NCBI GenBank assembly: GCA_003153655.1 | Contig: PMAK01000126.1 | Coordinates: forward strand, 6,164 to 15,839 | Origin: Phycisphaerales bacterium | GTDB lineage: Bacteria; Planctomycetota; Phycisphaerae; Tepidisphaerales; Tepidisphaeraceae | Direction of reading: 5' to 3' | Length of the DNA: 9,676 nt | Part shown: positions 1-6,408 of the stretch, piece by piece | Layout of the letters: each line of letters begins with the position of its first letter | How positions within the stretch are numbered: the stretch's first letter is position 1 | Position numbers and translations under genes: made by a program | Notes under the pieces: generated by a model | Seen by the model: the letters and a program-made list of their open reading frames with translations, nothing else | What the model was told of the DNA's origin: nothing | Database searches by the model: none

Positions 1-326
1 CGCCAGAGAAAATCATGTTCCAGCTCTTCAGGGCTCGGCTGTTTGAAACTGAAAACCTCGCAGCCTTGCGGATTGACCCCAGACATAACGTGCCGGATTG
101 CGCCATCCTTGCCTCCGGCGTCCAGCCCTTGAAAGATCAGCAGCAAGGCATAGCGGTTGGACGCGTGCAGAAGGCGTTGCAGCGAGCTTAAACCCGCAAC
201 GTGTTGTTCCAGAAGTTCTTGATACCGCTTCTTTGACTTGCAAAAGGGATCCACAATTGTCGGCCACTGCCGGAGTTTGATCTTTTTCTCGGGGCCCACA
301 CGGAAATCCTTAGAATTGATTTTCAT
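1..326 (-). CDS. ppk2: PPK2-family polyphosphate kinase, N-terminal part (runs off the left edge)
   Basis: PPK2 enzymes transfer phosphate between inorganic polyphosphate and nucleoside mono- or diphosphates in the cytoplasm. The first 108 residues are visible, starting MKINSKDFRVGPEKK. Recognisable PPK2 features follow in order: SLQRLLHASNRYALLLIFQ at about residues 50-68, the Walker A-like loop GLDAGGKDGA at about 69-78, and HVMSGVNPQGCEVFSF then HDFLWR at the window edge. The Walker B, lid and catalytic aspartate of the second half lie outside the window. The wording of the loop region resembles the PPK2-related subgroup whose members can phosphorylate AMP or ADP from polyphosphate, but substrate cannot be decided from this half. 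The ATG at 326 has a weak purine-rich stretch (GAAAGAAG) before it and fits the usual PPK2 N-terminus. It follows the proton ATPase by 47 bp and is probably co-transcribed with it. Confidence 0.93.
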   Translation of the reverse strand, partial: MKINSKDFRVGPEKKIKLRQWPTIVDPFCKSKKRYQELLEQHVAGLSSLQRLLHASNRYALLLIFQGLDAGGKDGAIRHVMSGVNPQGCEVFSFKQPSPEELEHDFLW

Positions 327-373
327 CTTCGCTTCTTTCGGCAATGTCCGCCGCGATATTCAAGTCCAGAGAT

Positions 374-2752
374 TTACGCAATTTTTAAGCGGCTGAATAC
401 TGAGACCTTCACCAAATCCAGGACAAAGGCGAATGCGATTGCGCCGCCGAGCACGCTCGCTAACACCAAGAACGACAGGGGCCGCATGAGCCAGCCGCGT
501 TCGGCCAGCACGAGGGCGATGGACAGATCCGCGACGGAAGATAGGACGAGCCAGCGGCTGGGATGGGGTGATGCCCAAATTCGCCCACGGGCGCGCACTG
601 CATAGGTGGTTGCCTGATTTCCACACACCAGGAGGAAGAACGCCAGGGTTTGCAATGTTAGAATGCCCAGCCCCATGCGGAAGTGGCCGATTGCCAGAAC
701 GCCGACGCAGAACGCGAGTTCGGAAATGCCCATAAAGATGCCCGCGATCGTCACGTTGCCGATCCGCCAGCTATTTGGCAGTGAGGAGGGCCGGACGTTG
801 TCGGCTGTCAAAGACATCCCTAGAACGTCACCCACCATCATTACGAGGACCATCAGCATGGGCGTGAAGATCGCGTGCCCGGTCATGACGAGGCCGACAA
901 CCAGGAACAGCACCTGCACAATCTTTTTGGTCACGGAGTTCAATGTATAATTTAGGATGCGCTGAAACGTGATGCGCCCTTCCTTGACCGAGGCAACTAT
1001 GCCGACAAGTCCCGGATTGGTGAGCACGAGACCGGCGGCGGACTTGGCGACATCGGTCGCGGTCGACACGGCAATTCCCATCTGCGCTTGGCGCAGCGCC
1101 GGCGCGTCGTTGGCGCCGTCGCCGCACATGCCGACGATGTTGCCGGCTTGTTGGAACGCCTTTACCAGTTTGTATTTGTCCTCGGGGAGAACGCCGGCAA
1201 AGACCGCAAAACTCTCGGGGCGAACGTCGCTGGGGATTGGCCCGGGTGGGCAAACCGCTCCGTCGACGCCGACGATATGGGCGACAATCGCCGCGGTCGC
1301 GGGCGCGTCGCCCGTCACCATCACTGTGCGGACACCAAGCGTTTTGAGTTCCGTGACCAGTGCGGCGGAATCATCGCGGGCCGGGTCGCTGAGCGCGATC
1401 AATCCCAAGAGTTGCATCGCCGAGGGAGGGCCGGCCGCGACAGCGAGCACCCGAAAACCTTTTGCCTCAAGCTCATTCGCCGTCGGGAGCGCGGTGGGTG
1501 ACGGCGCCGCGAGAACGCCGACGGCGGCAAAGGCGCCCTTGATAATGTGTATGGTCCCACCGTTTGAATCCACGGCGGTCGCCTCAGACATCTTCTTCGC
1601 GGGATCGAAGGGCTCGAAGTGGGATACTTTGGGCGGGTTAGAAGCGACTTTGCCGGAGGCGGCGGAACGAATCGCCCCGTCCACAGGATCCTGTCCGCCG
1701 TCCGAGCTGGCCAGCGCCGCCATCATCAAGACGTGCGCGTCGTCGAAACCCGGCATCGGGCGGACGGTCGTGACCGTTAGCTCGTTGCGCGTGAGCGTGC
1801 CAGTTTTGTCCGCGCACAACACATCGATCGAAGCCGCTTCGTCTACGGCCGAGGGCCTTGTTGGCAAAACTCCTTGGCGTGCCAATGCGCGTGCCCCCAG
1901 AGCGCTCGCCAGCGTAAAAGTGGCGGGCAGTGCAACGGGGATTGACGCCAATACCGCTGTCAGGATCAGCGGGATGATCTCCTTCCAGGGCATCGAGTGA
2001 GCCAGGGCATACGCTACCAGGATGACGATCAGAATTCCGTTGAACACCGCGAGATTGCGCACCACCCGCAACACAGCCTTTTGCTGTGAGCTAACGACAT
2101 GGGCAGTGCGAACCAGCTCTGCGGTGCGTCCGAACTTGGTGCGAGTTCCCGTCGCCGTGACGCGGGCCACAGCCTCGCCGCGGCGCACCAGCGCCCCGGC
2201 ATACGTTTGGAATCCCGGACCCGCTTCGGTGGCGATCGATTCACCGGTGAGCATGGATTGATCGAGCAGGACATTCCCCTCAACAATCTGCACGTCGGCG
2301 GCAACCACACCGCCGAGCGATAGTTTCACGATGTCACCCGGCACCAGTTCGGCCGCCGGGCAATTCTTCCACACGCCGTCGCGGCGGACCGAGGCAGTCA
2401 GCGCCAGCCGCTTTTTGAGCGCGGCGAGCGTTGCCTGGGCACGCCCCTCCTGAAAGAAGCCAAGCGCGGCGTTGAACAACAGGAGCACAGCGATGATCCC
2501 GGCCTCAATGAATTTACCGAGCACCACCTCCAGAACAATCGCCGCTTCCAGCATCCAGGGGATCGGCGCCCACAGTTTCTCAATCGCCATTCGCGCCGGA
2601 TGCGCCGACGTATCGGGCATCGAGTTGGGACCGAACTGGGCGGACAAGCGACGGGCCTCTTCGCTCGTGAGACCGTTGGGCGATTCGGTAGTTGTGCCTT
2701 TGGCCGAAGCATCAACGGAGGCGGGTACGGCAATGGGTGGAGCAAGGGGCAT
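374..2752 (-). CDS. Plasma-membrane proton-translocating P-type ATPase (P3A, plant/fungal type)
   Basis: This 792-residue integral membrane pump is predicted to export H+ at the cost of ATP. All P-type landmarks are present: the actuator TGES at 169-172, the M4 motif PVALP at 272-276, the phosphorylation motif DKTGTLT with Asp315, MVTGD at 478-482, and the hinge motif GDGANDAP at 544-551. The nucleotide-binding domain reads KGAF at 405-408 where many relatives have KGAP. Hydrophobic segments fit ten helices (about 62-101, 232-282, 607-649, 667-711, 731-779). Asn94 in M2 and Asp642 in M6 (MMVGDVLGMSL) align by motif with the proton-handling Asn106 and Asp684 of plant AHA2, which supports H+ rather than a metal ion. 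The protein ends about a dozen residues after the last helix, so it lacks the autoinhibitory tail of plant pumps. The ATG at 2752 has AAAGGA eight bases upstream. It sits among stress genes and follows the GlsB-like gene by 22 bp, which suggests a role in cytoplasmic pH or membrane-potential defence. Confidence 0.95.
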   Translation of the reverse strand: MPLAPPIAVPASVDASAKGTTTESPNGLTSEEARRLSAQFGPNSMPDTSAHPARMAIEKLWAPIPWMLEAAIVLEVVLGKFIEAGIIAVLLLFNAALGFFQEGRAQATLAALKKRLALTASVRRDGVWKNCPAAELVPGDIVKLSLGGVVAADVQIVEGNVLLDQSMLTGESIATEAGPGFQTYAGALVRRGEAVARVTATGTRTKFGRTAELVRTAHVVSSQQKAVLRVVRNLAVFNGILIVILVAYALAHSMPWKEIIPLILTAVLASIPVALPATFTLASALGARALARQGVLPTRPSAVDEAASIDVLCADKTGTLTRNELTVTTVRPMPGFDDAHVLMMAALASSDGGQDPVDGAIRSAASGKVASNPPKVSHFEPFDPAKKMSEATAVDSNGGTIHIIKGAFAAVGVLAAPSPTALPTANELEAKGFRVLAVAAGPPSAMQLLGLIALSDPARDDSAALVTELKTLGVRTVMVTGDAPATAAIVAHIVGVDGAVCPPGPIPSDVRPESFAVFAGVLPEDKYKLVKAFQQAGNIVGMCGDGANDAPALRQAQMGIAVSTATDVAKSAAGLVLTNPGLVGIVASVKEGRITFQRILNYTLNSVTKKIVQVLFLVVGLVMTGHAIFTPMLMVLVMMVGDVLGMSLTADNVRPSSLPNSWRIGNVTIAGIFMGISELAFCVGVLAIGHFRMGLGILTLQTLAFFLLVCGNQATTYAVRARGRIWASPHPSRWLVLSSVADLSIALVLAERGWLMRPLSFLVLASVLGGAIAFAFVLDLVKVSVFSRLKIA

Positions 2753-2774
2753 AAATCAAGTCCTTTCACACATC

Positions 2775-2996
2775 TCATGCGCGGGAGGGCCGGCCTCGTA
2801 CGGCGTGCCAAATCGCCAATAACACCACTGCTCCGATCATGGCGACAAAGAGGCTCCAGAAGTTAAATCCGGTTATTCTAGCCCTTTCAACTACATTGAA
2901 GAGCCAGCCGCCGATAAGCGCACCGACAATTCCGAATACAATGTCCAGCGCAACGCCCTGGCTGCGTCCCGTAACGACTTTGCTCGAGCAGGTCAC
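2775..2996 (-). CDS. GlsB/YeaQ/YmgE-family stress membrane protein, apparently lacking its first helix
   Basis: The family (transglycosylase-associated, Pfam Transgly_assoc) consists of small, usually three-helix inner-membrane proteins of about 80-90 residues, often induced by acid or general stress; biochemical function is unknown. The 73-residue frame contains the diagnostic second and third segments: LDIVFGIVGALIGGWLFN at about 17-34 and FNFWSLFVAMIGAVVLLAIW at about 44-63, ending in a basic tail. The usual N-terminal hydrophobic segment ending in a Gly-Phe/Leu-x-Ala-Ser-Lys-type turn is absent. The only in-frame start after the upstream stop is a GTG at 2996 with no Shine-Dalgarno sequence, and the codons between that stop and the GTG are hydrophilic (KNTRKRLLTR). 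This looks like a 5' deletion against the end of the PRC-barrel gene 32 bp away. It may be a two-helix variant or a decaying gene. Family assignment is firm; functionality is doubtful. Confidence 0.65.
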   Translation of the reverse strand: MTCSSKVVTGRSQGVALDIVFGIVGALIGGWLFNVVERARITGFNFWSLFVAMIGAVVLLAIWHAVRGRPSRA

Positions 2997-3028
2997 GCGC
3001 GTAAGGAGGCGCTTTCTCGTGTTTTTAC

Positions 3029-3826
3029 TTAATGGGAATGCCGCTGGGCGGCCGGTTCATCGACCCAGTATCCTTGGTGATTGTAATGTCGATGCAGCCT
3101 GGTCTCGTAATCCCGAGTGAGGAGAGACTCCTCCGAGTATTCCGGTGACTGCTTGATGGCCTCGCGGGAAAGATTGACGAAGACTTTCGATTCGCTCCAG
3201 CTAACGCTCTCAATCCATTGCGGTGAAACCAGGATTTTTTTTCCCGGCCACCAGTTGCGTGTATCGATGACTAAATAACGGATCGCCCACGTCTCGTCAT
3301 CAATGATAAAATCCGCGACGTGGCCAATCTCGCCGTCTGCGGCTTGGATGTGATAGCCACTCACCTCGTGAGTGCTGCGCAAATGGGGATCCCATGCTTT
3401 CTCGCTTCGGGCGGCTTCTGCCCTTTCTTCGCGCTCATGCGCAACGCCGGGATAAGGGCCGGCCATGTATGGGAATGCGGAAGATCCCCACATGTATGAG
3501 CCGCCCCAATATATCGGCCATCCATAGTACCCATGGTAGGCCTCCTCGAATTGTCGCGAGACAGGCTTGTCACTGTCCAAGGATGGACTGTCCTCAATCT
3601 GCTTCTTGGTCAAACCAATGGCGATGTATTGCTTTTCCTTATGGACGGCGACCATCGCACGGGGAGAGATCAAGACCTGCCTGCCCGTAAGCCAGCTTCC
3701 TGTGTCGGCGACCAGATAGCGAATCGCCCAGTGCTGGTCGTCGAAGTAGAATTCTTCGACCTCCCCTATTTCCCCGTCGCGGCTGTCCAATTTGTAACCC
3801 GTTAGTGTTTTGGCTTTGTATAGCAT
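3029..3826 (-). CDS. Double PRC-barrel domain protein
   Basis: PRC-barrels are small beta-barrel domains known from photosynthetic reaction-centre H subunits and the RNA-processing protein RimM, and are common in soluble stress-associated bacterial proteins. This 265-residue protein carries two copies. The first is at about 1-76 (GYKLDSRDGEIGEVEEFYFD, then WAIRYLVADTGSWLTGRQVL). The second is at about 151-224 (GYHIQAADGEIGHVADFIID, then WAIRYLVIDTRNWWPGKKIL). The copies share DGEIG, DD-x(2)-WAIRYLV-x-DT and the LVSP/LISP turn. Between them lies a linker of about 70 residues, first Tyr/Trp/Gly-rich (HGYYGWPIYWGGSYMWG at 98-114), then charged. The C-terminus is His-rich (RHYNHQGYW, QRHSH). There is no signal peptide, so it is probably cytoplasmic. 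The ATG at 3826 is preceded by GAGGA with an 8-base spacer. Its molecular role is unknown; its neighbours suggest stress. Confidence 0.93.
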   Translation of the reverse strand: MLYKAKTLTGYKLDSRDGEIGEVEEFYFDDQHWAIRYLVADTGSWLTGRQVLISPRAMVAVHKEKQYIAIGLTKKQIEDSPSLDSDKPVSRQFEEAYHGYYGWPIYWGGSYMWGSSAFPYMAGPYPGVAHEREERAEAARSEKAWDPHLRSTHEVSGYHIQAADGEIGHVADFIIDDETWAIRYLVIDTRNWWPGKKILVSPQWIESVSWSESKVFVNLSREAIKQSPEYSEESLLTRDYETRLHRHYNHQGYWVDEPAAQRHSH

Positions 3827-3883
3827 AATAGTTGTCCTCTGGTTTTTGAGTTTCTTTTGTGTTCACCGTTGTCGGGCATCGGT

Positions 3884-4153
3884 TCAGCTTGCTTTCGCTT
3901 TTGCGAACAACGGTCGCAATGCCGAACTGTTGTTGGCGCATCGGTCGGCGTTCATCAGCAGGTTTCGTGGAAACGCGAATCGTTCCCAGGCGGAACCATG
4001 GCACTTCGGGCAACGCAGCGAATGAGTGATCGCTTCAACGGGCTCAAAGGCGCGCGCGCCGCACTGCAGCCGATAGGGAAATATCGGTCCTCGCGATCCG
4101 CGGGACTCCGATAATTGCTCATATGTTCGAAATTGCTCCATTGAAATGGACAT
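3884..4153 (-). CDS. Small zinc-ribbon-like protein of unknown function
   Basis: The 89-residue product is supported mainly by a strong ribosome site, AGGAGG five bases before the ATG at 4153, and by its place in the leftward gene series. Residues 28-60 look like a small metal-binding ribbon: Cys31, His44, Cys48 and Cys51 (LRCPKCHGSAWERF at 47-60). A classical ribbon would have a second cysteine near residue 34, where there is an arginine, so any metal site would be Cys3His or incomplete. The C-terminal third (ADRCANNSSALRPLFAKAKAS) is not recognisable and contains one more cysteine at 72. No membrane segment or signal peptide is seen. It ends 57 bp before the PRC-barrel gene. I do not recognise a named family. 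It could be a small DNA- or RNA-binding or regulatory accessory protein, but that is only inferred from the CPKC knuckle. Confidence 0.72.
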   Translation of the reverse strand: MSISMEQFRTYEQLSESRGSRGPIFPYRLQCGARAFEPVEAITHSLRCPKCHGSAWERFAFPRNLLMNADRCANNSSALRPLFAKAKAS

Positions 4154-4339
4154 TGTTGCCTCCTGTTCAGACTCCCCTGCGATCCGGTATGTCTTTAGCG
4201 GCTTGGCTTGACCGCACGCAGCGATTCATTGCGTAACACATGGCGTGGGCCTGTTCGCCGTCCCACGGGCCTGACGCCCGAGCGAATTAGCTGCCAACGC
4301 AGCGCGGGGCCACTTGAGGCTCACTTTGCCGACGGCCAC
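4154..4339. other. 186-bp spacer with short inverted repeats
   Basis: This is the only long gap inside the leftward cluster. Besides the AGGAGG of the zinc-ribbon gene near its left end, it contains two adjoining inverted repeats: cgtggg at 4244-4249 against cccacg at 4262-4267, and gggc at 4267-4270 against gccc at 4276-4279. Neither is followed by a U-run on the minus strand, so they are not clear terminators. I see no convincing promoter. An internal promoter or processing site is possible. Confidence 0.3.
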
Positions 4340-4504
4340 TCAGAAGCCGCGCGGGAGATATCCAAGGAGCAGCAGCACGACCAGGATGAGCAGCACAAGC
4401 CCAAGGCCGCCGGTCGGGGCATAACCCCAGTTGCGGCTGTATCCCCAGGTGGGCATGGCTCCCACGAGCAATAGGATCACGATAATGAGTAGAATCAATC
4501 CCAT
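4340..4504 (-). CDS. DUF3309-family small membrane protein
   Basis: This 54-residue peptide has the sequence plan typical of DUF3309 proteins: a hydrophobic helix (LILLIIVILLLVGAMP, residues 3-18), a short central turn rich in Trp, Tyr and Gly (TWGYSRNWGYAPTGGLG, 19-35), and a second hydrophobic helix (LVLLILVVLLLLGYLP, 36-51). It is therefore predicted to sit as a helical hairpin in the inner membrane. The ATG at 4504 has AAAGGAG upstream with an 8-base gap. The gene lies 52 bp after the DUF2934 gene and is probably co-transcribed with it. The molecular function of the family is not known; such peptides often accompany envelope and stress genes. Confidence 0.87.
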   Translation of the reverse strand: MGLILLIIVILLLVGAMPTWGYSRNWGYAPTGGLGLVLLILVVLLLLGYLPRGF

Positions 4505-4556
4505 AGGAAACTCCTTTCGATAGTTTAAACAACGAGAGGGTCTGGCCTAGTAAACG

Positions 4557-4781
4557 TCATGGTCGGTGGTCGTCCGTTCGCAGTTCAAGTTCCGCTTGAT
4601 GCCAGTTCTGTTCACATTGGCCCTGTTTGCGGCCTCTTTCGACGTAAATGTCGTACGCCCGCTTGGCAATGTCATCATGGGTCGGGATGGTGACCACGCC
4701 GCGCCCGGGATGCATGTCATCATGCGTCGGGTCAACTGCGACAGCCCGCGGGGCTTGCGAATGAGTTAGATGCGCGTGCAT
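4557..4781 (-). CDS. DUF2934 domain protein
   Basis: A 74-residue soluble protein. Residues 33-68 match the DUF2934 signature as I know it: PTHDDIAKRAYDIYVERGR, then a variable loop, then WHQAELELR. This is a short helical domain of unknown function, widespread in Acidobacteria, Proteobacteria and related groups and often found in stress loci. The N-terminal 32 residues are outside the domain and contain a second PTHDD at 18-22, so part of the leader peptide copies the domain's start. The ATG at 4781 is preceded by GAGGAG six bases upstream. It is the first gene of the leftward cluster and directly follows the structured leader and terminator at 4835-4994, so its transcription should depend on read-through of that terminator. 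Confidence 0.85.
   Translation of the reverse strand: MHAHLTHSQAPRAVAVDPTHDDMHPGRGVVTIPTHDDIAKRAYDIYVERGRKQGQCEQNWHQAELELRTDDHRP
4669..4731 (-). repeat. Short direct repeat inside the DUF2934 gene
   Basis: Two 18-bp copies of atgtcatcatg-N-gtcggg lie at 4669-4686 and 4714-4731 and differ at a single base. Their 45-bp offset keeps the frame, so both encode the PTHDD(M/I) peptide. It looks like an internal tandem duplication of the domain start. Confidence 0.7.
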
Positions 4782-4834
4782 TGATGCTCCTCTTAAGTGA
4801 AATATTGAATCTCTTCTGCAAAACGATGCTCCAC

Positions 4835-4895
4835 AAAAAACAAAAAAAGCCGACGCTACCGAATCCCGAGGATTCGGGATTCAATTACGTCGGCT
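4835..4895 (-). terminator. Intrinsic terminator in leader A
   Basis: On the minus strand, AGCCGACG (4895-4888) pairs with CGTCGGCT (4855-4848). An inner perfect 9-bp hairpin is formed by GAATCCCGA (4882-4874, as read on the minus strand) and TCGGGATTC (4869-4861) with a 4-base loop. It is followed by seven U and, after one G, six more U. It lies between the promoter and the DUF2934 start codon, so it should act as a conditional terminator rather than an operon end. Confidence 0.85.
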
Positions 4896-4994
4896 TACTC
4901 GTTAACGGGTCTCCCGGCTGTTGGCCGGATTACCCTTTATTTAGTCATCCGAGGACTTCGATATTCTGTCGGGAGCTGATCTATTGATGGCTCC
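4835..4994 (-). promoter_or_regulatory. Structured leader RNA, copy A (attenuator or riboswitch-like)
   Basis: Read on the minus strand, this leader of the DUF2934 gene has five parts. First is a hairpin with arms GGAGC and GCTCC (4990-4994 with 4972-4976). Second is TCGGA at 4952-4948 with ACTAAATAAA at 4945-4936. Third is a compound hairpin: outer arms GGGT/ACCC (4935-4932 with 4910-4907), inner arms CCGGC/GCCGG (4928-4924 with 4918-4914), and an internal loop of AAT facing GAG. Fourth is GAGTAAGCCGACGT at 4900-4887. Fifth is an intrinsic terminator whose 5' arm overlaps that 14-mer. The TCGG can pair with the CCGA of the 14-mer, which would compete with the terminator. Copy B at 7164-7309 shares the order, spacing and key blocks while the stems differ by compensating changes. 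I do not recognise the class. It may be a riboswitch, a protein-bound attenuator or a small RNA. Confidence 0.75.
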
Positions 4995-5006
4995 GCGCGC
5001 ATCAAC

Positions 5007-5036
5007 ATCATATTCGTCCGAACCGGCGAAAGGCAA
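5007..5036 (-). promoter_or_regulatory. Candidate sigma-70-type promoter for leader A and the leftward cluster
   Basis: On the minus strand, TTGCCT (5036-5031) and TATGAT (5012-5007) are separated by 18 bp. The -10 box matches the consensus in five of six positions; the -35 box is moderate. Transcription would start near 5000, just upstream of the first hairpin of leader A, giving a leader of about 220 nt. This is by eye only. Confidence 0.45.
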
Positions 5037-5177
5037 GGGATTGCCGAAATATCCGGTATGCAGGTATGCAGTCCCCGCATCCGTTCACCGCTCCACGTTT
5101 CGCCGTTCCCGTGCTACCCGTTCTTGCGGAACGAGCACGAGATACGATACCCTTCGTCGGACGAGAGGACGGGTGCG

Positions 5178-6323
5178 ATGGAATACAGCCCTCGGGAAAG
5201 TTTTCGCGGATATGTGGTGACGTGTGTTGCGATCGCGGCGGCGGGCGTGTCGATCCGCCTACTTCAGGCAGTCGGTTACGCGGGATTCTCTCCGCTGTTT
5301 GCCGCCTTGATCGTCAGCGCCTGGTACGGCGGTATTGGCCCCGCCGCCTTGGGGATCGTCCTCACCACACTTACCGCGTACTACCTGCTCCCACAGGGGA
5401 ATGACGGCCAAACCTATCGCGAGGATTTCCTCCGTGCCTCGGTCTTCACGCTTACGGCAATGGTCGCCGTCGCATTCCATTTGGCAACCTTGCGCTCGGA
5501 GAAGACCGCCAAACGGGGCAGGCAGATGGCCGAGAAAGCCAGTGATGCGAAGACTCGCTTACTGGCCATGGTCAGTCATGACTTGAGAGGCCCGCTCAAC
5601 CCGATCCTCATGGCCGTCGCGGTCGCGGAGAGCGACCCAGTCGTTGCGGAGCGGGCACGGGAACCCCTCCGAATGATTCGGAGCAGCGTCGCGGAGGAGG
5701 TCCAGCTCATCGAGGACCTTCTGGACGTCGCCCGCTTCGCCACGGGCAAGTTCAACGTGACCATGGCCCCTGTTGACATACACAAGTTGCTGGAAAGGAC
5801 GCTGCTTTCCTTCAAGGAGAACCTGCATGAAAAGCGAATCAACATGGAGTCGGATCTTGCTGCCACGGCAACCGGAGTGAAAGGGGACGCGGCACGCCTC
5901 CAACAAGTCTTCTGGAACCTGCTCTGCAACGCGATCAAGTTCACGCCGAGGGAAGGCAGCATCAAGGTTCGCACCTACGATGCGCCGGCGGGCCGGATCG
6001 CGATCGAAGTGCGAGACAGCGGCGTCGGCATCAGCGCGGGCAAGTTGCCACTCATATTCACCATGTTCGAGCAGGGCGGCACGGACGTGACCGCCCGTTT
6101 TGGCGGACTGGGACTTGGGCTAACCATTTGTCGCGGGATCATCGAAGCCCACGGGGGAACCATCGCCGCCACCAGTGCGGGCGAGGGCCGGGGTGCTACG
6201 TTCGTCGTTGGCCTCCCGCTGATGGCCCAAGCGGGGAACAGCGCTGGATCGTCTGACGTGGAAGGAGTCCATGTCGGCCGCGTTGCGGTCCCCGGGGCGG
6301 GTGATGAGCAGTACAAGCGATAG
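5178..6323 (+). CDS. Membrane sensor histidine kinase with DUF4118 (KdpD-like) sensor
   Basis: This is a 381-residue inner-membrane kinase that would autophosphorylate on His and pass the phosphate to a response regulator, most likely the product encoded 85 bp downstream. Residues 11-105 form a hydrophobic DUF4118-type region with three or four helices (for example FAALIVSAWYGGIGPAALGI at 41-60), with almost no periplasmic loop, so it probably senses a signal in or near the membrane. A short linker leads to the H-box MVSHDLRGPLNP with His134. The ATPase domain has the N-box NLLCNAIKF with Asn247 and Asn251, the G1 box DSGVGI at 280-285, an F-box FTMFEQ at 294-299, and the G2 box GGLGLGL at 309-315. 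There is no receiver domain. I chose the ATG at 5178 because GAGAGGA lies eight bases before it; the frame stays open to 5058, but that stretch is Pro/Arg-rich and has no ribosome site. The signal is unknown. Confidence 0.93.
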   Translation: MEYSPRESFRGYVVTCVAIAAAGVSIRLLQAVGYAGFSPLFAALIVSAWYGGIGPAALGIVLTTLTAYYLLPQGNDGQTYREDFLRASVFTLTAMVAVAFHLATLRSEKTAKRGRQMAEKASDAKTRLLAMVSHDLRGPLNPILMAVAVAESDPVVAERAREPLRMIRSSVAEEVQLIEDLLDVARFATGKFNVTMAPVDIHKLLERTLLSFKENLHEKRINMESDLAATATGVKGDAARLQQVFWNLLCNAIKFTPREGSIKVRTYDAPAGRIAIEVRDSGVGISAGKLPLIFTMFEQGGTDVTARFGGLGLGLTICRGIIEAHGGTIAATSAGEGRGATFVVGLPLMAQAGNSAGSSDVEGVHVGRVAVPGAGDEQYKR

Positions 6324-6408
6324 CAGCCGCAAATCGGATTGCCACGATGGGGGAATCGTCAAGTCCGCTGTGTTGTTGCATCTCGTTGTGCTGATAGAAT
6401 GGGCTTGT

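Larger units (their letters stand above)
4782..5177. other. Divergent intergenic region
   Basis: These 396 bp separate the DUF2934 and histidine-kinase genes. The left two thirds are explained by leader A and its candidate promoter. The right part, about 5037-5177, should hold the kinase promoter, but I cannot point to convincing -35/-10 boxes. The only clear signal is the kinase ribosome site GAGAGGA at 5163-5169. No small gene with a ribosome site is seen. Confidence 0.6.

Noticed and set aside
969..2000. Long plus-strand open frame (343 codons) opposite the ATPase gene
   Set aside because: It lies wholly inside the convincingly identified P-type ATPase on the other strand; the translation is low in recognisable motifs and there is no ribosome site. 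It is a shadow caused by GC-rich codon use.
3002..3120. Strong plus-strand ribosome-like site taaggaggcg near 3002 followed by a GTG frame
   Set aside because: It sits antisense to the end of the PRC-barrel gene, and the frame encodes nothing recognisable. Chance resemblance.
3266..3280. Possible third copy of the leader motif (gatgactaaataacg)
   Set aside because: It is inside the PRC-barrel coding sequence on the opposite strand and lacks the hairpin, the GAGTAAGCCGACGT block and a terminator.
5058..5177. 40-codon N-terminal extension of the histidine kinase
   Set aside because: Pro/Arg/Ser-rich, no ribosome site, and not like a sensor domain. The internal ATG at 5178 has GAGAGGA at good spacing.
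6271..6408. 46-codon N-terminal extension of the response regulator overlapping the kinase gene
   Set aside because: The receiver domain begins at MAIRIFLADDH (6409). The extension is not domain-like and would overlap the kinase end in another frame.
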